Program-made: the position numbers and the translations under genes
Shown: piece by piece, positions 27,661 to 38,207 of the stretch
How the letters are laid out: every line of letters starts with the position of its first letter
Numbering within the stretch: the stretch's first letter is position 1
Notes under the pieces: generated by a model
The model's database searches: none
Told to the model about the DNA's origin: nothing
Seen by the model: only the letters and a program-made list of their open reading frames with translations
Assembly: GCF_036320965.1 (NCBI RefSeq)
Contig: NC_092264.1
Span: 13,834,775-13,898,774 of the forward strand
Length of the DNA: 64,000 bases
DNA from: Panulirus ornatus
Taxonomy: Eukaryota; Arthropoda; Malacostraca; Decapoda; Palinuridae
Direction of reading: 5' to 3'

Positions 27661-28719
27661 CTGGTTATTGCTGGTGAAATGATCTTATATCATCGCTTAT
27701 ACACTTCTCAAAGGACATCATGTGATTAGCCTAACTAAATCTAATGGGATGGTTTGTAACCAGTCTCTCCTGAGCATCGTAACCTCGCTCACATGGCGTT
27801 TTGGCCAGCCTAACTCAGCTCGACTTGATGATTACATGTTCTCTGTGAGTAACCTCCTAACTCGGCTGCGTAAGTCAGCTGATTCTTATGATGATGTAGT
27901 TACCAGATACACACAACTCTCTTGCCGCCCGTGACAATCGCATTTACCTTAATTCTAAAGTATTCTTAACAGAAATATCTTCATTGTGTCCTTCGATTTT
28001 GAAAAACAATTCTAAATTATTCTCAGCAGAGTACCTTCATTGTGTCCTTAGATTTTTATTTGAAAAAGAAAAAGAAGGGGAAGTAATCAAAAGTCCTAGG
28101 GGGTGTAATCAAAAGTCCTATATCCAAGTACCTTAAAACATAATTTTCCTTCAGATTTTGTAGTAACAGCCCACTACATACCTTAGAATACGGGGCCTTA
28201 TAGTAAATTAAAGGTGAAATTATCATTAGTGTGTGCATAGTTTTTTTTGACTCAAAGTAGATAGGTTAAAGTTGTATCAAAATAGAACCATCATCAGCTC
28301 TTTTTTTCCTCCCAGGTTGCAATAATTGTGGTGGATAGTTACTGACATTAATAATTCCTAACCCCCTTGACGGGAATTGTCCACTTTCTTCCTCATATTT
28401 GTGACTTACGATACAGGCCTGCCGCCAGGAATTTATCATGGGCGTAGGGAATCCTTTTCGTTTCTGAGACGGAATTTAGCAGTATGCATTCATTTATTAT
28501 CATTTATACACTTAAATAATTGAATTTTATTGGAATTTTCAACAGGGAGAAACTGCAAATTTCACCACCAATTATTTTCTTTTAAAACGTAGTTTGCGCT
28601 GCTTGTATAACTCGTTCACTGGTCGCCTGGGGTCGAACCCACATAGATTTGAATCCTGGTCGCTGCATACGGTCCGCAGTTGACCCAATCTAGTATTCCT
28701 CTGTGGGCATGTCAACAAG
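27661..28719. other. Intron 3 segment, mostly nothing recognised
   Basis: Unique-looking sequence. Around 28610-28690 the minus strand carries gggttcgacccc, resembling a tRNA B box, with gattcaaatc close by. No convincing A box was found, so I do not call a tRNA or SINE. Confidence 0.4.

Positions 28720-28771
<52 letters not shown>
28720..28771. repeat. (TA)n array
   Basis: Left flank of fold-back element F2. Confidence 0.95.
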
Positions 28772-28773
<2 letters not shown>

Positions 28774-29101
28774 CTATGAGTCCACGGGGAAAATGAAACA
28801 CGATAAGTTCCCAAGTGCACTTTTATGTAATAATCACCTCATCAGGGGAGACACAAGAGAGAAATATAAGTCGGTTGATATACATCGAAGAGACGAAGCT
28901 AGGACGCCATTTGGGAAACATGAGATTGTCCGGGCGTCCTAGCTTCGTCTCTTCGATGTATATCAATTGACTTATATTTCTCTCATGTGTCTCCCCTGAT
29001 GATGTGATTATTACACGAAAGTGCACTTGGGAACTTATCGTATTTCATTTTCCCCCTGGACTCATAGGAATATCTTGATCACGCGCAAAATTGTGATCCT
29101 T

Positions 29102-29107
<6 letters not shown>
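28771..29107. mobile_element. Fold-back element F2: two inverted arms of about 150 bp
   Basis: The left arm (28771-28918) and right arm (28931-29075) are near-perfect reverse complements: cctatgagtccacgggg ... ggacgccattt on one side and gggcgtcctagcttcgtctc ... ccctggactcatagg on the other. The spacer is about 12 bp. The right end continues with cttgatcacgcgcaaaattg and a ggatcctttccaata-type end. The right arm has CTGATGA (28996-29002) and GAAA (29017-29020) separated by 14 nt; in the left arm the GAAA is mutated. It has no coding capacity and is flanked on both sides by (TA)n. Confidence 0.88.

Positions 29108-29177
<70 letters not shown>
29107..29177. repeat. (TA)n array
   Basis: Between fold-back element F2 and short element S1. 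Confidence 0.95.
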
Positions 29178-29180
<3 letters not shown>

Positions 29181-29406
29181 CATCTTTGTTCATACTACTT
29201 GCCATTTCCCGCGTCAGCGAGGTAGCGTTAAGAAGAGAGGACTGAGCCTTTGAGGGAATATCCTCACTTGGCCCCCTTCTCTGTTCCTTCTTTTGGAAAA
29301 TTAAAAAAGAGAGGGGAGGATTTCCAGCCCCCCGCTCCCTTCCCTTTCAGTCGCCTTCTACGACACGCAGGGAATACGTGGGAAATATTCTTTCTCCCCT
29401 ATCCCC

Positions 29407-29410
<4 letters not shown>
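29178..29410 (-). mobile_element. Short bipartite non-autonomous element S1
   Basis: About 230 bp, antisense here. Read on the minus strand it begins atccctgggga...agaatatttcccacgtattc, then gtcgtagaaggcgactgaaa, a G-rich/purine block, and ends in gctacctcgctgacgcgggaaa. The 5' block resembles the 5' UTR of RTE copy R12 (40243-40320) and the 3' block resembles the RTE 3' terminus. No ORF. (TA)n lies on both sides. Confidence 0.82.

Positions 29411-29463
<53 letters not shown>
29411..29463. repeat. (TA)n array
   Basis: Separates the two same-orientation copies S1 and S2. Confidence 0.95.
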
Positions 29464-29465
<2 letters not shown>

Positions 29466-29690
29466 ATACTATTCGCCATTTCCCGCGTTAGCGAGGTAGC
29501 ATTAAGAACAGAGGACTGGGCCTTTGAATGATTATCCTCACCTGGCCCCCTTGTCTGTTCTTTCTTTTGGAAAATTAAAAAAAGAAATGAGAGGGGAGGA
29601 TTTCCAGCCCCCCGCTCCCTCTCCTTTTATTCGCCTTCGACACACACGGAATACGTGGGAAGTATTCTTTCCCCCCATCCCTAAGGATAT
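29464..29690 (-). mobile_element. Short bipartite non-autonomous element S2
   Basis: Second tandem copy, same orientation and length as S1, with the same terminal blocks and a few substitutions. It lies only about 50 bp from the end of exon 3 of the transporter gene. No coding capacity. Confidence 0.82.
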
Positions 29691-29739
29691 ATGACATTAT
29701 TTCATTGTTTAACGAACCTTATGAAGTCTGCCAGAATAC

Positions 29740-29965
29740 GAGACGCTGACCTTGAGTGTGAGGTGGAGGACGGTGTCGTTGTCTTGATGGTGGCAGAGGT
29801 TGCAGGCCGCCCACGTCAGGTGGTGTCCGCTGGGGCCACAGGTCAGCGAGAGGGAGTTGAGGGGTCGGGGCTCCACGTACAGTAGCAGGAAGTGGAACAG
29901 CGTCGACATCAGTATATTCAGCACCATCACCACCATGTACCGCCCGGACTTGTCCGCGAACACAC
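29740..29965 (-). CDS. MFSD6: MFSD6-like transporter, exon 3
   Basis: The acceptor is minus strand ccgtag (ending at 29966). With the G from exon 2 it reads GVFADKSGRYMVVMVLNILM, then STLFHFLLLYVEPRPLNS and a loop with LTCGPSGHHLTWAACNLCHH and QDNDTVLHLTLK. GVFADKSGRY is the MFS motif A between helices 2 and 3, followed by helix 3 and the start of the cysteine-rich luminal loop. The lower boundary is uncertain: a donor at 29734-29739 (GTATTC) satisfies the phase required by exon 4, while GTCAGC at 29745-29750 is an alternative with the wrong phase for the chosen exon 4 start. Confidence 0.72.
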
Positions 29966-29975
29966 CTACGGTACA

Positions 29976-30490
29976 GCGAGAGGGATGTGGGTAGGGCGGC
30001 GAGAGGGATGTGGGTAGGGAGGCGAGAGGGATGTGGGTAGGGCGGCGAGAGGGATGTGGGTAGGGCGGCGAGAGGGATGTAGGGATATGGGTAGGGCGGC
30101 GAGAGGGATGTGGGGGGATGTGGGTAGGACAGCGAGGGGGATGTGGGTAGGGCGGCGAGAGGGATGTGGGGATGTGGGTAGGGAGGCGAGAGGGATGTGG
30201 GTAGGGCGGCGAGAGGGATGTGGGTAGGGCGGCGAGAGGGATGTGGGTAGGGCGGCGAGAGGGATGTGGGGATGTGGGTAGGGAGGCGAGAGGGATGTGG
30301 GTAGGGAGGCGAGAGGGATGTGGGTAGGGCGGCGAGAGGGATGTGGGTAGGGCGGCGAGAGGGATGTGGGTAGGGCGGCGAGAGGGATGGGGGGGGATGT
30401 GGGTAGGGCAGCGAGGGGGATGTGGGTAGGGCGGCGAGAGAGATGTGGAGGTGTGGGTAGGGCGGCGAGAGGGATGTGGGGATGTGGGTA
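29976..30490. repeat. 23-bp minisatellite (about 21 copies) at the exon 3 acceptor
   Basis: Unit gagagggatgtgggtagggcggc on the plus strand, repeated with an exact 23-bp step at 29978, 30001 and 30024 and onward, with minor variants and short insertions (gatgtgggg). It lies in intron 2 and ends about 10 bp before the acceptor of exon 3. On the transcribed strand it is C/T-rich and contains no AG. Long open frames along it on both strands are repeat artefacts. Confidence 0.92.
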
Positions 30491-30998
30491 GAGCATCTTT
30501 TTCAGGATTTTTCACTACTGAGGCAAAGTGTCAGAATGGGCTCATTTATATGCGTTGGAGATGAATATCTACGGACCTACCTGGTGACATTGACACCCAG
30601 TACTGTGTTGAAAGATGCACCTGATTACCACTGGTTTGCCAATCATGGTATTTATGGAGACATAAATACTTGGAATACATTCAGAAAATCATAAAAACCT
30701 AAGAATTAGGTTAGCAGAAACGCCATCAGTTTCTGGATTCTGGATCTACTTTTACACCAGCGATCTCGCAACTCCGAGGATGAGTATGGCTGGCTGAGAC
30801 AGAGGATTGACAGATGCCGAGGAGATGCAACGAAGGATATTTGACATGGATGACCTACCCATGAGTCACAGACACAGGGTCTGAAACATTACATGAGGTT
30901 CTATAGAGTCTGTGTAATTAGGAAGTGAGAGACAGAGATAGCCCAAATGAGGTATGCCATATGTTACGAGAAATGAACATTCCAAAACTTCCATATAT
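30491..30998. other. Intron 2 segment, nothing recognised
   Basis: Unique-looking. A short open frame (30476-30694 plus) has no recognisable family. Confidence 0.4.
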
Positions 30999-33042
30999 AG
31001 GGCAGATGTAGGGTGTTTTGGTCGAGGTGGTGTGCAAAGTGAGAGGGTTAGGGAAAATGATTTGGTAAACAGAGAAGAGATAGTAAACGCTTTGTAGAAG
31101 ATGAAAGCCGGCTAGGCAGCAGGTTTGGATGGTATTGCAGTGGAATTTATAAAAAAAAAAAAAAAAAGGGGGTGACTGTATTGCTGACTGGTTGGTAAGG
31201 TTATTTAATGTATGTATGATTCATGGTGAGGTGCCTGAGGATTGGCGGAATGCGTGCATAGTGCCATTGTACAAAGGCAAAGGGGATAAGAGTGAGTGCT
31301 CAAATTACAGAGGTGTAAGTTTGTTGAGTATACCTGGTAAATTATATGGGAGGGTAATGATTGAGAGGGTGAAGGCATGTACAGAGCATCAGATTGGGGA
31401 AGAGCAGTGTGGTTACAGAAGTGGTAGAGGATGTGTGGATCAGGTGTTTGCTTTGAAGAATGTATGTGAGAAATACTTAGAAAAGCAAATGGATTTGTAT
31501 GTAGCATTTATGGATCTGGAGAAGGCATATGATAGAGTTGATAGAGATGCTCTGTGGAAGGTATTAAGAATATATGGTGTGGGAGGCAGGTTGTTAGAAG
31601 CGGTGAAAAGTTTTTATCGAGGATGTAAGGCATGTGTACGTGTAGGAAGAGAGGAAAGTGATTGGTTCTCAGTGAATGTAGGTTTGCGGCAGGGGTGTCT
31701 GATGTCTCCATGGTTGTTTAATTTGTTTATGGATGGGGTTGTTAGGGAGGTGAATGCAAGAGTTTTGGAAAGAGGGGCAAGTATGAAGTCTGTTGGGGAT
31801 GAGAGAGCTTGAGAAGTGAGTCAGTTGTTGTTCGCTGATGATACAACGCTGGTGGCTGATTCATGTGAGAAACTGCAGAAGCTGGTGACTGAGTTTGGTA
31901 AAGCGTGTGAAAGAAGAAAGTTAAGAGTAAATATGAATAAGAGCAAGGTTATTAGGTACAGTAGGGTTGAGGGTCAAGTCAATTGGGAGGTAAGTTTGAA
32001 TGAAAGAAAAACTGGAGGAAGTAAAGTGTTTTAGATATCTGGGAGTGGATCTGGCAGCGGATGGAACCATAGAAGCGGAAGTGAATCATAGTGTGGGGGA
32101 GGGGGCGAAAACCTGGGAGCCTTGAAGAATGTGTGGAAGTAGAGAACATCGTCTCCGAAAGCAAAAATGGCTGTGTTTGAAGGAATAGTGGTTCCAACAA
32201 TGTTGTATGGTTGCGAGGCATGGGCTATGGATAGAATTGTGCGCAGGAGGGTGGATTTGCTGGAAATGAGATGTTTGAGGACAATATGTGGTGTTAGGTG
32301 GTTTGATCGAGTAAGTAATGTAAGGGTAAGAGATATGTGTGGAAATAAGAAGAGCGTGGTTGAGAGAGCAGAAGAGGGTGTTTTGAAATGATTTGGTCAC
32401 ATGGAGAGAATGAGTGAGGAAAAATTGACCAAGAGGATATATGTGTCGAAGGTGGAGGGAACGAGGAGAAGTGGGAGACCAAATTAGAGGTGGAAAGATG
32501 GAGTGAAAAAGATTTTGAGTGATCGGGGCCTGATCATGCAGGAGGGTGAAAGGCGGGCAAGGAATAGAGTGAATTGGATTGATGTGGTATACCGGGGTCG
32601 ACGTACTGTCAATGGATTGAATCAGGGCATGTGAAGCGTCTGGAATGAATCATGGAAAGTTGTGTGGGGCCTGGATGTGGAAAGGTAGCTGTGGTTTCGG
32701 GCATTATTGCATGACAGCTAGAGACTGAGTGTGAACGAATGGGGCCTTTGTTGTCTTTTCCTAGCGCTACCTCGCACACATGAGGGGGGAGGGGGATGTT
32801 ATTCCATGTCTGGCGAGGTGGCGATGGGAATGAATAAAGGCAGACAGTGTGAATTGTGTGCATGTGTATATATGTATATGTCTGTGTGTGTATATATATA
32901 TATGTGTACATTGAGATGTATGGGTATGTATATTTGCGTGTGGGGACGTATATGTATATACATGTGTATGGGGGTGGGTTGGGCCAAATCTTTCGTCTGT
33001 TTCCTTGCGCTACCTCGCTAACGCGGGAGACAGTGACAAAGT
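30999..33042 (+). mobile_element. RTE-like LINE copy R10, long-UTR subfamily
   Basis: Sense copy starting in front of RT ([17 protein letters not shown]) and ending in a long-type 3' UTR (32640-33040) with the terminal gctacctcgctaacgcgg block. The coding region is open at 31192-31812 (RT fingers to motif B, LRQGCLMSPW), with an A-run expansion near 31150 and stops near 31098, 31810, 32033 and 32390. Motif C is intact (LLFADDTTLVAD). Confidence 0.87.
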
Positions 33043-33048
33043 ATAATA

Positions 33049-33086
<38 letters not shown>

Positions 33087-33097
33087 TATATATATTT
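33043..33097. repeat. (TAA)n / (TA)n microsatellite
   Basis: The tail of R10 is TAA-repeated rather than TA-repeated, then passes through a short TA stretch into the T-run of the antisense copy R11. Confidence 0.9.
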
Positions 33098-33610
33098 TTT
33101 TTCTTTTTTTTTTCCGCTGTCTCCCGCGTTTGCGAGGTAGCGGAAGGAAACAGACGAAAGAAATGGCCCAACCCACCCCCATACACATGCCTTGATTCAA
33201 TCCACTGACAGCACGTCAACCCCGGTATACCACATCGCTCCAATTCACTCTATTCTTTGCCCTCCTTTCACCCTCCTGCATGTTCAGGCCCCGATCACAC
33301 AAAATCTTTTTCACTCCATCTTTCCACCTCCAATTTGGTCTCCCTCTTCTCCTCGTTCCCTCCACCTCCGACACATATATCCTCTTGGTCAATCTTTCCT
33401 CACTCATTCTCTCCATGTGACCAAACCATTTCAAAACACCCTCTTTTGCTCTCTCAACCACGCTCTTTTTATTTCCACACATCTCTCTTACCCTTACGTT
33501 ACTTACTCGATCAAACCACCTCACACCACACATTGTCCTCAAACATCTCATTTCCAGCACATCCATCCTCCTGCGCACAACTCTATCCATAGTCCACGCC
33601 TCGCAACCAT

Positions 33611-33613
<3 letters not shown>
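33098..33613 (-). mobile_element. RTE-like LINE copy R11, 3' end only
   Basis: Antisense copy containing a very short 3' UTR (33110-33215) and the last 130 codons of the polyprotein, broken at LYGCEAW by (TA)n at 33614. Its 3' UTR lacks the segment between the stop codon region and the terminal block that other short-type copies have. Tail to tail with R10. Confidence 0.87.

Positions 33614-33688
<75 letters not shown>
33614..33688. repeat. (TA)n array
   Basis: Abuts the truncated 5' end of R11; the other side is unique sequence. Confidence 0.95.
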
Positions 33689-33689
<1 letters not shown>

Positions 33690-34979
33690 TTTCTTCTTTT
33701 AAACTATTCATGGAAATCTCGAGATCATTTGATAGCAATTAGCTCCTGAGGGATGTAGATCCGATTATTATAATTTGCAAGCTCCTGATGGTATCCCACA
33801 TTACGTATGTGGTCAAAGAACTTGCTGAAATACTCCACAACCAATTTGAAATAAAAAAAAAGAAAAATGTTTAAGACATCATTTGGGAGCGGGAGCAGCA
33901 CTAGGGGAGTGGAAGAGAACAAAATTCACTATTTTGCCCACTTCCAAGAAACGCGATAGAGAAATTGTGCTGTGCTAAAGGCCTGGGTTAATGGCATGAC
34001 ACGGTCAGAAAGCTACTGGAAAAAGATGACCAGGAAACAGTGGGTGGGCATCTGGGAAAGCGGGGAAAATTCCTGTGTTACTAAAAACGTCAGGGAAAGT
34101 CAGGTCCAGCTGAGAGGGATAGTTAGGTGAATGGACTGTCTTCGGCCAACCAGACGACAGCTGATGCTCTATCACGGAAGACTGGTAAAATACATCTTAG
34201 GGAGGTGTGAGGAAACAGACTTCATGTCGGACCAAAAATGATCTAAAGAGAGGGAAAAACAAAGGGAAGTATGAAGGAACTGCTTCTTCAAAACGGATAC
34301 GATTAATGGATGGTGTCTATCAAGGCTCGCTCTTGGGACCACTGCCTTTCTTTTGATCTGAAAGAATAACTTTCCGAAAAGGCTGTTGTAATCTCGCCTG
34401 AGCGCATGTCTGTGGATGATGCTAAACTTATGAGGAAAGATGGGAAATGGAAAGCAAAGTTACAGTTTTTAACTTCTTCCGTAAAGTAGATGTTGACACA
34501 GAGCAGGTCCTTGGCATAGGAAGAATGCGACCAACTAGAAGGCACAGGACACTTGAGCAACGGATATCGGTGCAGCGGTAGACAATACAAGTTAAGGAAG
34601 ACACACACAAAGCATTCTCTAAGTACACAGGGAGTCACTTTCGTACACCTGATGATGTGAATGTAGGAATACATAACATTAAGCTTTAACATGGTAATAT
34701 CGTGTAATGTGCTATACGGTAAACAGCCGTGGGTCATAAAAATGAATTAGTGTGTTTTGCACCAAGTTGTACAACTTGTCTGTATTTGTGTGCTTGTGCG
34801 AGTGAGGCATGATGTTGGCGCGTCAGAGTAAGTGTTTTTAAAGTGAATGAAGGAATTGTCGAACCTGTAATAAAGTGGAGTTTATCATCCTCCAAAGTGA
34901 ACATGAGTTTTGTCTCTATGTAAAATGTTTTTACACTCTTGTTGCCCCGTCTTTAACTTCTGTAAATGTGCCATAACCT

Positions 34980-34982
<3 letters not shown>
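33689..34982. other. Intron 2 segment with a possible LINE trace
   Basis: Around 33775-33850 the plus strand reads APDGIPHYV and, after a frameshift, VKELAEILHNQ, which resembles the GPDGIP...LKELA entry block of CR1/Jockey RTs. The rest is not recognisable. An open frame on the minus strand (34303-34737) has no recognisable family. Confidence 0.35.

Positions 34983-35045
<63 letters not shown>
34983..35045. repeat. (TA)n array
   Basis: Flanks short element S3 on its 3'-terminal side. Confidence 0.95.
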
Positions 35046-35047
<2 letters not shown>

Positions 35048-35283
35048 CTTTCTTTCATACTATTCGCCATTTCCCGCGTCAGCGAGGTAGCGTTAAGAAC
35101 AGAGGACTGGGCCTCTGAGGAAACATCCTCACCTGGCCCCCTTTTCTGTTCCTTCCTTTGGAAAATTAAAAAAAAAAAAAAAACCGAGAGGGGAGGATCT
35201 CCAGCCCCCCGCTCCCCTCCCTTTTAGTCGCCTTCTACGACACGCAGGGAATACGTTGGAAGTATTCTTTCTCCCTTATCCCC

Positions 35284-35288
<5 letters not shown>
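35046..35288 (-). mobile_element. Short bipartite non-autonomous element S3
   Basis: Full-length antisense copy, with both terminal blocks as in S1, an internal A-run (35169-35183), and (TA)n at both ends. It lies about 75 bp from the end of exon 2. Confidence 0.85.

Positions 35289-35341
<53 letters not shown>
35289..35341. repeat. (TA)n array
   Basis: Lies only 22 bp from the end of exon 2 of the transporter gene, inside intron 2. Confidence 0.95.
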
Positions 35342-35343
<2 letters not shown>

Positions 35344-35363
35344 TGATTGTGTGTGTATCATAC

Positions 35364-35486
35364 CTGAGATGGGCGGACCGAGGATAGAGGAGATGGGCAG
35401 GAAGGTGTAAATGATGGCGATCTCCTTCACAGTGATGCCCAGCGTCTGCATGTGTAGCGTCAGGTATGGCAGGAAAGCCGTCGAGC
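35364..35486 (-). CDS. MFSD6: MFSD6-like transporter, exon 2
   Basis: A 123-nt exon with acceptor tacctcag (minus strand, ending at 35487) and donor GTATGA (35358-35363). With the G from exon 1 it reads STAFLPYLTLHMQTLGITVK, then EIAIIYTFLPISSILGPPIS. These are transmembrane helices 1 (end) and 2 of an MFS protein; the LPYLTLHMQTLGIT...IIYTFLPISSILGPPISG pattern is characteristic of arthropod MFSD6-like and MFS_1_like transporters. Phase is 1 in and 1 out, and the downstream glycine codon is completed exactly by exon 3. Confidence 0.86.
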
Positions 35487-36189
35487 CTGAGGTAAAAGCA
35501 TTACTGGAGTTGTAGATGATGAGGCCATTTGTACAGCGAGAACCGATGTGCCAACAATCTGTCTCCCAGTTTAGGTAGGGTTTAGAAGTCTCTTACAACT
35601 ACGCTTTCAAGCGCTTTATTTTACTTACTGTTTTTCGTACATTTACAAACTCTTTGGTTTCAATTTCTAGGACATATACATCTATTTGGATATGTTTTTA
35701 ACTCTTTACATTCGATTTCTATGACATATACATCTATTTTGATATTTTTTAACTCTTTACTTTCGATTTCCATGACATATGCATCTGTTTGTATTTTTTT
35801 TAACTATCCAATACTTAAGCATTTTCCTAATGTCTACAACCTTTTCAGCCAACGTAGATATTGGTCAGGCTACTGATACAAACATCCTAGTTTAACATCT
35901 AACGATGCACAAAAATAAAAAAGAATTTATGTATTACTGAAAAAAATAGTTAATATACTCTCTTCTCGATGACCCTTTCCCGGTGATTTGCATATTAGTT
36001 CATGATTTTTCCCCTTTTCTGAGAAATACCTCACGTCCGTGGAACTAAAATTTCGTTTTCAACACCAGAGAAAATAATGTAATTAAAAGTTTCATTGATT
36101 ACTACACAATAAAGCAGTAGTTCCTAAACTTTATGATTTTTCCACTAAAGTAAGGAGCATTAAATGATACCCCCCCCCCCCTCTTCATG
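35487..36189. other. Intron 1 segment with a three-copy 51-bp repeat
   Basis: At about 35651-35806 a unit ctcttt...tttct(a)ggacatatacatct...ttttaa is present three times in tandem (about 51 bp each). The rest is AT-rich with nothing recognised. A C-run occurs at 36171-36181. Confidence 0.6.
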
Positions 36190-36870
36190 ACTAGGCTTTT
36201 CTAAGACAGTAGGTTAGGTTTGAACTCCACAATGTTCTATTCGTAAGTTAATGTACGTTAGGTTTGAATTCGTCCAAGCTATCCTTTATCCTAAGATAAA
36301 AGTAGGTTAGGTTTGAACTCGTCTAAGCTATCCTTTATCCTAAGATAAAAGTAGGTTAGGTTTGAACTCGTCTAAGCTATCCTTTATCCTAAGATAAAGT
36401 AGCTTAGATTTGAACTCGTCTATCCTTTATCCTAAGATAAAGTAGGTTAGGTTTGAACTCGTCTATCCTTTATCCTAATAAAGTAGGTTAGGTTTGAACT
36501 CGTCTAAGCTATCCTTTGTCCTAAGATGAAGTAGGTTAGGTTTGAACTTGCCTTAGCTGCCCTTTATCTTAAGATAAAGTAGGTTATGTTTGAACTCGTC
36601 TAAGCTATCCTTTATCCTAAGATAAAGTAGGTTAGGTTTGAACTCGACTAAACTACCCTACATTCTAAGACAGAGTAGGTTAGGTTTGAACTCAAATAAC
36701 TTATCTTATATCCTCAGACAGAAATGGTTAGGTTTTATACTCGACAAAGCTATCCTGTATCATAAGAAAGAGTAAGTTAGGTTTGAACTCGAAGTAGGTT
36801 AGGTTTGAACTCTACTAAGCTATACTATATCCTAAGATAAGAGTAGGTTAGGTTTGAACTCTGAATAGGC
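36190..36870. repeat. About 48-bp satellite with a GTAGGTTAGG core
   Basis: Unit gtaggttaggtttgaactcg followed by tctaagctatcctttatcctaagataaa, about 12-14 copies, increasingly diverged toward the right. Each unit contains GGTTAGG and also the inverted pair atccttt/taaggat-like words (tatcc...gataaa). It lies in intron 1. A further cluster of antisense cctaacc words lies at 36947-36980. Confidence 0.88.
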
Positions 36871-37046
36871 TAAACCAAGAAGAACTTTGGAGTAGGACGA
36901 ATCCTCACATGATGCAGGGGAAATCACGTTGTTACGACAGTGTAACAACCTAACCTAACGTAACCTAATTCAATCTAACCTAGAAAAACGTGTGGGGGAG
37001 GGCCAATCTTCAGGTAACGCAAGAGCAGTAACGTATATGCACTTAC

Positions 37047-37172
37047 CGGCGTAGAAGATGAAGAGGATGATCTTGACGAGCACTAGTTTTTTATTCACCT
37101 GCATCTTCTCTTTCAACTGGGCTTTCCAGTTGCCTCCGCCGCTCACCTTGTGGGCCACTCCGTCGTTCACGC
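37047..37172 (-). CDS. MFSD6: MFSD6-like transporter, exon 1 (first visible)
   Basis: A 126-nt exon with acceptor ttgttttcag (minus strand, ending at 37173) and donor GTAAGT (37041-37046). It reads VNDGVAHKVSGGGNWKAQLK, then EKMQVNKKLVLVKIILFIFY and A. This is a basic cytoplasmic N-terminal segment followed by the first membrane helix (KLVLVKIILFIFYAG). It enters with two nucleotides completing a codon, so at least one further 5' exon with the start codon must exist upstream (above 37173). I did not find it. Confidence 0.8.
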
Positions 37173-37974
37173 CTGAAAACAAAAGTGGGTGTTTTGAGAC
37201 CGACGTTTGAAATCTGCGGGTTCCCTCGTGCTCTAAGGGTCGAGCCGTCGTCTTTAAGGGAGTTATTTACCCGGGATTTTAATAATGGTCATCTATTACC
37301 GACATCCACCAAGTGGTTGGAGTATCAGGCATGATGATGGACGTATTCTCCCTGCTTATAGCCGAGACGTGTACCTTGGACAGAATGAGGCTTTGAGGGA
37401 TTAGTCGAGGTGTTTCGAAATAAACATCCATGGAAATATATTAGCGTAAACCATGGCACAGGCACGAAGATACTGTTTCTAAAGAGAACAATGGAAAAAT
37501 CGATTGTGTTTTGCTTCTATCATGACGTCTGGTCAAAGTTTATCCGATTCATACGATGTTTACATAGTGATTCAGACATACCGAGTCCCTGGAGGCTGTA
37601 TTTGCTTGTAATTTCTGGTGTTCCCTTTTGAGGAAATAGATGTATAATAACCTTAGTTAACAGCAGCCTCATTCCTTCTACGCAGAATTATACGTACATA
37701 CGATAGCTTTTTGAAATACATAACCCAACATAGCGGTCAAATTATATTTACTGCTAACAACTCTGTATTTTCAGGCTATGAATGAGTAGAGCTTGGTAAT
37801 GATAATGCTCGTACGTGTTACTTCAACCTAATTTAGCAGTTGTGCATTTAATGATACAATACTTATATTAAGGGTAAATACTGTATCGGTTGAGAAGTAA
37901 TTAAATGTGTATATTAATTAAGTGTAAATATGAGTATTTCTGATGGCGTAGTAGTTATTTACGGAGTCTTCTTT
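37173..37974. other. Probable intron or 5' region, nothing recognised
   Basis: No exon, promoter or repeat recognised with confidence. Confidence 0.4.
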
Positions 37975-38124
37975 GTATGCCATCAGGTAACATCTTTGTA
38001 ATCAGGCAACAGTTGCTGTCAATTGAGTTTGTTCTATCCATTCATCCACCACCCAAACACTAAACCAGCATTGCTTAATCATTTTTTTTCTACCAAGCTT
38101 TTTACTCAACTTCAAGGCTGTTAT

Positions 38125-38127
<3 letters not shown>

Positions 38128-38202
<75 letters not shown>
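38128..38202. repeat. (CT)n microsatellite
   Basis: About 75 bp of pure CT, lying inside the C-terminal part of the CR1-like remnant. Confidence 0.97.

Positions 38203-38207
<5 letters not shown>

Noticed and set aside
28600..28690. tRNA gene or SINE on the minus strand (gggttcgacccc)
   Set aside because: B-box-like word present, but no A box at the right distance and no cloverleaf.
29709..30515. 268-codon minus-strand ORF continuing from exon 3 into a Pro/His/Arg-rich repeat
   Set aside because: The part beyond 29966 is the intronic 23-bp minisatellite. The acceptor tag at 29966 and exact phase match with exon 2 show that the exon starts there.
34303..34737. 144-codon minus-strand ORF
   Set aside because: No recognisable family, overlapping alternative frames, and no splice or conservation evidence.
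36190..36870. Telomere end
   Set aside because: The unit is about 48 bp, internal to a gene intron and diverged. Only the TTAGG core resembles telomeric repeats.
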